From NCBI GenBank assembly GCA_027083715.1, contig JALWNR010000613.1:1-11614 (forward strand): a stretch of 11,614 nucleotides of DNA, read 5' to 3'. The notes below the pieces were generated by a model. The model was given only the letters and a program-made list of their open reading frames with translations, did not search any database and was not told the DNA's origin. Positions 5,560-11,614 of this stretch are shown one piece after another. Positions within the stretch are counted from its first letter, which is position 1. Each line of letters starts with the position of its first letter. The translations under genes were made by a program, and so were the position numbers. Source of the DNA: Bacteroidales bacterium. Lineage in GTDB: Bacteria > Bacteroidota > Bacteroidia > Bacteroidales > NBLH01.

Positions 5560-8500
5560 TTAACTTTCAACTTTTATACTTTTATCTCTTTTTTGTTCGT
5601 ATTTAAATAGTTTCCCGATTGCCACAAAAAGCATCGGATAAAGAAAAACTCCCAGTAGAGTAGCCAAAGACATACCGCCCAATAGGGTCATACCCATCAC
5701 TTTACGTGCTTCTGCTCCTGAGCCGCTTGCAATTACCAGAGGAAAAATTCCTAAAATAAATGAAAAAGCGGTCATTAATATCGGGCGAAAACGTGATTTG
5801 GCAGCTGTAATTGCAGCATCAAACAGGCTCAAACCTTTTTTGAATTCATCATTGGCAAATTCAACAATTAGAATGGCATTTTTTGCAGCCATACCCACAA
5901 GCATTACAAAAGAAACCTGTGCAAAAATATTATTTTCAAATGTTGTACTTCCAAGTCGTGCCAGCCATAGTGCCAGCAGTGCACCAAAAATAGCAAATGG
6001 AGTACCTAATAATATACTTAAAGGTAGCGACCAGCTTTCGTACTGAGCTGCCAGAATTAAGAATACAAAAACCAAAGAAAATGTCATAATCATACCCAGT
6101 GATCCGGAAGCTTTTTTCTCCTGAAAAGACATTGCATTCCATGAGTAGTCCATATCGGCAGGTAAAACCTTTGCGGCAACTTCTTCCAGTGCATCCATTG
6201 CTTCGGCTGAGGTATAACCGGGCGCAGGTGTTCCCGTAACTTCTGCCGAGCGGTACAAATTAAACCTTGTAGTATATTCTGGTCCTGTTATTGATTTTAC
6301 ATCCACAAAAGTTGCCAGTGGCACCATATTTCCATCATTATTTTTTATGAAAAAATTATTGATGTCCGTAACTTTGTTACGGTATTGCGGTTCGGCCTGA
6401 ATATAAGTTTTATACAAACGACCAAAGCGCGTAAAGTCATTTACATAAGCACCTCCCATAAAAGCGCCTATGGTTGAATATAAATCATTCAGTTTAATTC
6501 CCAGTTTCAGGGCTTTTTCTTTATCCACATCCATATATCTCTGAGGTACAGATGACTGAAATGTAGAAAATGCACGAGCAATTTCCGGTCGGGCACTCGC
6601 CGCTTTTATAAATTTCATTAGATTTTCCGAAAGATATTGCGGCGTATTTCCTCCTTTGTCCTGAATCATAATACTAAAACCCGAACCATTTCCAAGCCCG
6701 GGAATTGCCGGAGGCCCAAAAGCAAAAGCCTGTGCATCTTTAATCTGCATCGCTAAACGGTGATTAATATCTGCTACAATTTCTTTGGCCGTTTTTTCAC
6801 GTTCGTCCCAGGGTTTCAGGCTTGCAAAAATAAAACCGGTATTGCTTGCCATTGCACCCGAAAGCATTGAATAACCGGTTGCATTAGTAGTGTATTTGAT
6901 GTCGGGATAATTGAGCATGATTTCTTCGATTTTTTTAGCAACCACATCTGAACGCTGTAAGGATGCAGCATCCGGTAATTGGTAATTTACAAAGAAATAT
7001 CCCATATCCTCTTCGGGAATAAATCCGCCGGGCACTAATTTACCAAATAATCCGGCAGCAGCAGTAATAACGATTATGAATATTGCACTACGTTTGAGCT
7101 TTCGGGTTACAACGTTCGTGAAACTCATATAAGAATCCGTTGAGCGTCCCATCCAGTTGTTAAATTTTCCGAAAAAACTACCTAAAACCCCTTTGTATTT
7201 TACCGGTTTTTTTAATAAAATAGAACAAAGAGCCGGGCTTAATGTCAGTGCATTAACCGACGAAACGATTACAGAAACGGCAATGGTTATGGCAAATTGT
7301 TGATACAAGCGTCCTGTAATACCTGCCATTCCGGCAACGGGAATAAAAACAGCAACCAAAACAAGCGTAGTTGCAATTACCGGAGCCGTAACTTTTCGCA
7401 TCGCGTCAAGCGTAGCTTCCTTTGTACTCATTCCGTTTTCAATGTTTACCTGAACCGCTTCAACAACAACAATCGCATCGTCCACTACAATACCTATTGC
7501 CAGTACTAAACCAAGTAAAGAAAGTACATTAATTGTAAATCCCAGCATAGGGAAAAAGATGAAAGCACCAATTAGTGAAACCGGAATTGCTATGGTTGGT
7601 ATTAAGGTTGCCCGCCAGTCCTGTATAAAGATGAACACAACCAAAATTACCAAAAATAATGCTTCAAACAGCGTAATCACAATATCTTTTATTCCTGCTG
7701 TAATCGGAGCAACCGTATCTATTGAGACGGTATATTTTACCGATTCGGGAAAATTTTTCTCCAAACGTTCCATTTCAGCAATTACCCTTTCTTTTAGTTC
7801 CACCGCGTTTGAGCCGGGAGCTTGATAAAGCGCTATTATTGAACATGTTTCGCCGTTGAACCGGGTAAAGGCGCTGTATGTTTCCACTCCAAGATTTATG
7901 CTGGCAATGTCTTTAAGTTTCACCTGAGCACCATCAGCACCTGTACGTACCACAATTTCGCCAAAAGCTTCCGGTGAATTAAAACGCTCCGGCATTCGTA
8001 CGGTATAGGTAAATTCTGTTCCTGCCGGAGCAGGCTCAGCACCAAATTTACCACCCGGAACCAATACATTTTGCTCATTAATCGCGTTGATTATTTCCGG
8101 TACGGTAATGCCCATCTGCGAAAGACGGTCGGGCTTTATCCAAATTCGCATAGAATAATCCGAGGCTCCCAAAACATTAACACTTCCAATACCTTTGATA
8201 CGCGCCAATTGGTCGCTGATATTAATCAATGCATAGTTTCCGAGGAAGTTCTGGTCATATCTTCCGTCAGAAGTGAGCGCGATGAGCATCAGTGTTGAAG
8301 GTAAGGATTTTTCGGTGGTAACACCCAACTTAGTTACTGCTGCGGGCAGTTTTGCCGATGCTGCCGATACTCGGTTTTGGGTAAGGACGGTATTCATATC
8401 CGGGTCAGTACCCACTTCAAACGAAACTTGAATATTCATGGTTCCGTCATTAGCATTGGTTGATTTCATATAAATCATATTGTCCACACCGTTGATTTTT

Positions 8501-8712
8501 TGTTCCAGCGGTGTTGCCACTGATTCTTCTACATTCAATGCATTGGCACCTGTGTAAGATGCTTTTACCTGAACAATAGGAGGGGTAAGGTTCGGATATT
8601 GTTCAATAGGCAATCCAAGCAGACTGATTAGTCCGACAATTACAATGATAATTGCAATCACCATTGCCACTATGGGTCGGTGGACAAAAAAATTACCTTT
8701 CTTTTCTTCCAT
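5560..8712 (-). CDS. RND multidrug efflux pump, HAE1 family inner membrane transporter (AcrB-like)
   Basis: This 1050-residue protein has full length for a hydrophobe/amphiphile efflux-1 RND pump, a proton-driven trimer that takes drugs, dyes or detergents from the periplasm and inner membrane leaflet. It starts with the typical short MEEKKGNFFVHRPIVAMVIA segment leading into TM1. The proton relay is intact: the Asp pair D411-D412 in GIVVDDAIVVVEA (TM4) and K944 in GMAAKNAILIVEF (TM10). Other landmarks are GLPIEQYPNLTPP at 33-45, the porter-domain DQLARIKGIGSVNVLGA at 167-183, switch-loop-like FASLKPWDER at 629-638, PPAIPGLGNGSGF at 667-679, and LAAQYESWSLP at 887-897. The overall plan is 12 TM helices with two large periplasmic loops after TM1 and TM7. 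The adaptor gene lies 83 bases upstream on the same strand. Substrates cannot be told from sequence. Frame and conserved residues show no damage. Confidence 0.98.
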   Translation of the reverse strand: MEEKKGNFFVHRPIVAMVIAIIIVIVGLISLLGLPIEQYPNLTPPIVQVKASYTGANALNVEESVATPLEQKINGVDNMIYMKSTNANDGTMNIQVSFEVGTDPDMNTVLTQNRVSAASAKLPAAVTKLGVTTEKSLPSTLMLIALTSDGRYDQNFLGNYALINISDQLARIKGIGSVNVLGASDYSMRIWIKPDRLSQMGITVPEIINAINEQNVLVPGGKFGAEPAPAGTEFTYTVRMPERFNSPEAFGEIVVRTGADGAQVKLKDIASINLGVETYSAFTRFNGETCSIIALYQAPGSNAVELKERVIAEMERLEKNFPESVKYTVSIDTVAPITAGIKDIVITLFEALFLVILVVFIFIQDWRATLIPTIAIPVSLIGAFIFFPMLGFTINVLSLLGLVLAIGIVVDDAIVVVEAVQVNIENGMSTKEATLDAMRKVTAPVIATTLVLVAVFIPVAGMAGITGRLYQQFAITIAVSVIVSSVNALTLSPALCSILLKKPVKYKGVLGSFFGKFNNWMGRSTDSYMSFTNVVTRKLKRSAIFIIVITAAAGLFGKLVPGGFIPEEDMGYFFVNYQLPDAASLQRSDVVAKKIEEIMLNYPDIKYTTNATGYSMLSGAMASNTGFIFASLKPWDEREKTAKEIVADINHRLAMQIKDAQAFAFGPPAIPGLGNGSGFSIMIQDKGGNTPQYLSENLMKFIKAASARPEIARAFSTFQSSVPQRYMDVDKEKALKLGIKLNDLYSTIGAFMGGAYVNDFTRFGRLYKTYIQAEPQYRNKVTDINNFFIKNNDGNMVPLATFVDVKSITGPEYTTRFNLYRSAEVTGTPAPGYTSAEAMDALEEVAAKVLPADMDYSWNAMSFQEKKASGSLGMIMTFSLVFVFLILAAQYESWSLPLSILLGTPFAIFGALLALWLARLGSTTFENNIFAQVSFVMLVGMAAKNAILIVEFANDEFKKGLSLFDAAITAAKSRFRPILMTAFSFILGIFPLVIASGSGAEARKVMGMTLLGGMSLATLLGVFLYPMLFVAIGKLFKYEQKRDKSIKVES

Positions 8713-8795
8713 ATTTTAACAGTTATACATTAGGTAAGGTTTCAAAGTTTTATTGTTCAGTTTCAAGATTTAGCAAATCTATATCTGAAAATAAT

Positions 8796-9956
8796 TTAAT
8801 CATTTGGTAATTGACTGTTAAACTTCACTATTTCCGGTACAACAGTCATACCCGGAATTACTTTTTGGATTCCCTCCAAAACGACTATATCTTCCGGTGC
8901 CAAACCCGATGAGATTACATAATAATCATTATAAAAACCTCTGATTACCACTTGTTTACTTTCAATTTTATTTTCTTTATTAACTACATAAAGCGAATGC
9001 TTACCCTGCAATTCTTTTACACATCTTTGAGGAACAATTAGTGCACTATCTGCAATATCAACCAGCGCTTTAACTTTTGCATATTGCCCGGGGCGAATAA
9101 GGCGTTCGGGGTTAGGAAATGATGCTTGCAGTAAAATTGCTCCTGTTTTTGGGTCAACGTTACGATTAATAAAATCAACTTTACCGTGATACTTATGTGT
9201 TGAGCCATCAGCCAAAATTAACTCCAGTTCACTATTTGCATTATTCTGCTTTTTTTGGTACTTTTTAATATTTCTAAAAAAACGCAAATATTCAGCTTCG
9301 GTAATAAAAAATTCAACTAAAATAGTATCAATGCGCGAGACTGTATTCAATATTACCGGATTTGGAGTTTTACCTACATATTCGCCAACTTTTGCTTCTG
9401 ATTTTCCAATTAAGCCAGATATCGGTGACTTTATACGCGTATAGCTTAGTTTGATTTTCGTCAGTCGTAAATTAGCCTCAGCTGCTTCAACAGATGCTTT
9501 TGCCGCATCATATTCTGCTTTTGCCGCATCCAAATCGCTTTGGCTTACAGCATTCATTTCCGCAAGGGGCTGTATTCTTTTCAGTTCATTTTCTGCCCGC
9601 ACCATCTCGGTTTTGGCTTTAGCCAATTGCCCCATAGATTCGGCAACCTGAGCCTGATATGGCTGTGGGTCAATGGTATATAAAAGCTGTCCTTTTTTTA
9701 CCCGGTTTCCTTCCTTAAAGTGAATCCCCATGAGGTATCCGTCCACTCTTGCCCGTATTGGGATATCTTTGTAGCCATACACTTGCCCTACATAAGTTTG
9801 ATAAATAGGAATTTCTTTGCTTATAACTTTTACTACTTTAATTTTTTGCGGTGGTAATTGCTTTTCACTTTCTTTATTACAAGAAAATAGGATAAGAAAA
9901 CTCAGCAGCAAAAAGTAGCTTTTAATTGCTGATGGCTTAATTAGGAAATAAAACAT
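8796..9956 (-). CDS. RND efflux periplasmic adaptor (membrane fusion protein), lipoprotein
   Basis: This 386-residue AcrA/HlyD-family adaptor bridges the inner membrane pump and outer membrane channel. The N-terminus is basic then hydrophobic, with a lipobox ILFSC placing the lipidated cysteine at residue 26, so it is probably anchored in the inner membrane. Next come a first lipoyl half (about 66-98, ARVDGYLMGIHFKEGNRVKKG), a helical hairpin rich in Ala, Lys and Glu (100-168), the second lipoyl half (169-195, IKSPISGLIGK and VGEYVG), a beta-barrel domain with RNVDPKTGAILLQASFPNP at 265-283 and LIRPGQY at 286-292, and a membrane-proximal domain to the end. Length is normal. It is the first gene of the efflux set, with a plausible promoter about 25 bases upstream. 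No TetR, MarR or AraC-type regulator is adjacent, so control must come from elsewhere. Confidence 0.96.
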   Translation of the reverse strand: MFYFLIKPSAIKSYFLLLSFLILFSCNKESEKQLPPQKIKVVKVISKEIPIYQTYVGQVYGYKDIPIRARVDGYLMGIHFKEGNRVKKGQLLYTIDPQPYQAQVAESMGQLAKAKTEMVRAENELKRIQPLAEMNAVSQSDLDAAKAEYDAAKASVEAAEANLRLTKIKLSYTRIKSPISGLIGKSEAKVGEYVGKTPNPVILNTVSRIDTILVEFFITEAEYLRFFRNIKKYQKKQNNANSELELILADGSTHKYHGKVDFINRNVDPKTGAILLQASFPNPERLIRPGQYAKVKALVDIADSALIVPQRCVKELQGKHSLYVVNKENKIESKQVVIRGFYNDYYVISSGLAPEDIVVLEGIQKVIPGMTVVPEIVKFNSQLPND

Positions 9957-9982
9957 AGTTTTAGATTAAATATTTTAGGATA

Positions 9983-10013
9983 CAAATATAGTTAATATTG
10001 ATATAATAAAAAA
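9983..10013 (-). promoter_or_regulatory. Promoter of the RND efflux operon
   Basis: Read on the minus strand, TATATTTG (9990-9983) is a perfect TAnnTTTG -7 element. At 19 bases upstream the -33 position reads TTTT (10013-10010), three of four bases of TTTG. Transcription would begin near 9976, leaving a leader of about 20 bases before the adaptor ATG. A better TTTG exists farther up but at about 28 bases, too far for the usual spacing. Confidence 0.5.
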
Positions 10014-10199
10014 TATTTCAAAACTTAAATTTTTTCATTAGTTTTACGCTTAATATTTAGTAATTTGATAGTTGGAGTAGTTTTCAGTACAGAGAGAGTA
10101 ATGAGTAGATTTTTGAAGTGAGTCCATGATGCTGTAAAAAAACTAATTTATCAATTATCTAAATACCAATACACTAATTACTAATTAATCTATTTCACC

Positions 10200-11432
10200 G
10201 TGGCTTTAAATTATATTTGGATTGCTTTTTTTCTGATTGCTTTTGTTGTTGCACTGGTGCGCCTGATTTTTTTTGGTGATGTGGATGTGTTTCCTAATAT
10301 GGTTTCATCAACTTTCGATATGGCAAAAACCGGTTTTGAGATTTCTTTGGGTTTAACAGGAGTACTTACTCTTTGGCTGGGCTTGATGAAAATTGGTGAA
10401 AAAGGCGGGGTGGTACGTATTTTCTCAAAACTGATAGGTCCTTTTTTTCATAAACTTTTTCCAGAACTTAAAAAAGACGATCCGGCAATTGGTGCCATTA
10501 TGATGAATGTGGCTGCAAATATGCTTGGTTTGGATAATGCAGCTACACCTATGGGTTTAAAAGCGATGGAAGAAATGCAAAAAAGCAATAAGCAAAAAGA
10601 GACGGCAAGCAATGCGCAAATTATGTTTTTGGTATTAAATACATCGGGTTTAACTCTGATTCCCATTAGTGTAATGGTATATCGTGCTCAACTCGGTGCT
10701 GCTGACCCTTCGGATATTTTTATCCCGATACTTTTAGCTACCTTTTTTTCAACAATTACCGGGTTAATTACTGTTTCGATCTATCAAAAAATTAATCTTT
10801 TTGATAAAGTAATTATGGCTTATCTGGGGGGACTGACGGCAGTAATTGGCGGTATAATATATTTATTTTCACAAATGCCTAAAGAGCAAATAGCTACGGT
10901 GTCGAGTGTATCCAGTAATGTAATATTGTTTTCAATAATTGTAAGTTTTATTTTGCTGGGTGTAAAAGAAAAAATAAATGTATATGAAACATTTATTGAG
11001 GGTGCCAAAGAGGGTTTTAGTATTGCTGTAAAAATCATTCCTTTTTTGGTAGCTATTCTGGTGGCAATAGGTGTGTTTAGAAGTTCCGGAGCCATGGATT
11101 ATATCATTAGTGGTATTTCGTCATTTTTCAGTTGGATTGGAGTGGATACGGATTTTATTCCGGCTTTGCCTACGGCATTGATGAAGCCGCTAAGCGGTAG
11201 TGGTGCACGCGGTATGATGGTGGATGCCATGAATACCTACGGAGCTGATTCATTTGTAGGACGATTGGCTTCAACTGTGCAAGGAGCTACTGATACTACA
11301 TTTTACATTCTGGCTGTCTATTTTGGTTCTGTAGGAATTAAAAATACGCGCTATGCGGTTACTGCCGGACTAATAGCTGATTTTGCAGGTATTATTGCTG
11401 CAATTTTTATCGGATATTTGTTTTTTCATTAA
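10200..11432 (+). CDS. Fused SpmA-SpmB spore maturation-like membrane protein (nucleoside recognition/Gate domains)
   Basis: This 410-residue polytopic inner membrane protein joins two Gate (nucleoside recognition) domains that are separate proteins, SpmA and SpmB, in Bacillus. The first half (about 1-200) has the SpmA signature NVAANMLGLDNAATPMGLKA at 103-122. The second half (about 240-410) has the SpmB signature: EGAKEGFSIAVKIIPFLVAI at 267-286, PTALMKPLSGSGARGMM at 324-340, DSFVGRLASTVQGATDTTFY at 350-369 and VYFGSVGIKNTR at 373-384. Many hydrophobic helices run throughout. In Bacillus these proteins affect spore core dehydration; in non-sporulating bacteria the role is not settled, and transport is only a guess from the Gate fold. 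The start is a GTG at 10200: an in-frame TAA lies at 10182-10184, and no ATG occurs between it and the first membrane helix. The adaptor gene is divergent upstream; nothing else is in the unit within view. A GATTTTTG near 10102 is a weak promoter candidate. Confidence 0.93.
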   Translation: MALNYIWIAFFLIAFVVALVRLIFFGDVDVFPNMVSSTFDMAKTGFEISLGLTGVLTLWLGLMKIGEKGGVVRIFSKLIGPFFHKLFPELKKDDPAIGAIMMNVAANMLGLDNAATPMGLKAMEEMQKSNKQKETASNAQIMFLVLNTSGLTLIPISVMVYRAQLGAADPSDIFIPILLATFFSTITGLITVSIYQKINLFDKVIMAYLGGLTAVIGGIIYLFSQMPKEQIATVSSVSSNVILFSIIVSFILLGVKEKINVYETFIEGAKEGFSIAVKIIPFLVAILVAIGVFRSSGAMDYIISGISSFFSWIGVDTDFIPALPTALMKPLSGSGARGMMVDAMNTYGADSFVGRLASTVQGATDTTFYILAVYFGSVGIKNTRYAVTAGLIADFAGIIAAIFIGYLFFH

Positions 11433-11474
11433 GAATGTATTTGATTTAGCCGATTAGTTTAAAGGTTCATAAAG

Positions 11475-11508
11475 TCAAATATCAAGGCTCGTAAGCCTTG
11501 ATATTTGA
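11475..11508. repeat. Perfect 15-bp inverted repeat (hairpin) downstream of spmAB
   Basis: TCAAATATCAAGGCT (11475-11489) and AGCCTTGATATTTGA (11494-11508) are perfect inverted copies around a CGTA loop, 42 bases after the spmAB stop. Neither flank carries a T-run, so it is not a standard intrinsic terminator, though it could still end or stabilise the spmAB transcript. The remaining bases to the window end show no gene. Confidence 0.8.
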
Positions 11509-11614
11509 GCACTTACTGCTGCATATGACCATTTTAAAGGTATGCATAACGAAGATATTGGACTTTAAAAAACCCAGATTAACCGCAATAATTCATGAAA
11601 TTATCTTTAAGCAG

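Noticed and set aside
8766..8780. AGATTT-AGC-AAATCT hairpin between adaptor and pump genes
   Set aside because: Short and AT-rich with no T-run; likely chance, though it could be a minor structure in the 83-base spacer.
10080..10110. A promoter for spmAB at GATTTTTG
   Set aside because: The -7 match misses the first base and the nearest TTTT lies about 23 bases upstream with a poor -33 match; too weak to list as a feature.

Overview
The window reads as ordinary chromosome from a member of the Bacteroidota, possibly a Bacteroidales/Marinilabiliales-type organism. DNA is AT-rich, genes lack clear Shine-Dalgarno sequences and have A-rich leaders, and three intergenic sites fit the Bacteroidota sigma factor pattern (TTTG near -33, TAnnTTTG near -7). 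Genes sit on both strands in short units with simple hairpin terminators. I see no transposase, integrase, phage gene, CRISPR array or toxin-antitoxin pair.

Layout: 1-507 holds the decayed 3' part of a TIGR01777-type NAD-dependent epimerase gene, broken by several frame changes in its first ~230 bases. At 674-1378 is pyrH (UMP kinase), closed by a bidirectional terminator shared with a converging orphan cheW-like gene (1438-1989, minus). Divergent from that is a divergent sirtuin (2101-2937, plus). Next is dps (3090-3554, plus) with a good promoter and an AT-rich 7-1-7 inverted repeat just upstream. Its terminator abuts the 3' end of a tRNA-Leu(CAA) gene on the minus strand (3606-3687), which has its own near-consensus promoter.

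From 9956 down to 3787 on the minus strand lies a complete tripartite RND efflux system in the order adaptor lipoprotein, inner membrane pump, outer membrane factor lipoprotein. A promoter lies just upstream of the adaptor. The pump and the outer membrane factor genes are separated by a 369-base gap holding a GC-richer block with small inverted repeats that looks like a dispersed intergenic repeat. At 10200-11432 (plus) is a fused SpmA-SpmB 'spore maturation' membrane protein with a GTG start. It is followed by a perfect 15-bp inverted repeat with a 4-base loop and no T-tract.

Functionally these are housekeeping and stress genes: pyrimidine nucleotide synthesis (pyrH), iron/oxidative protection (dps), multidrug or envelope-stress efflux (RND operon), plus signalling (CheW) and NAD-dependent deacylation (sirtuin). 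I did not find a convincing new multi-gene system. The items most worth a second look are the decaying epimerase gene, the repeat block inside the efflux operon, the palindrome at the dps promoter, the unusual sirtuin motifs and the orphan CheW.
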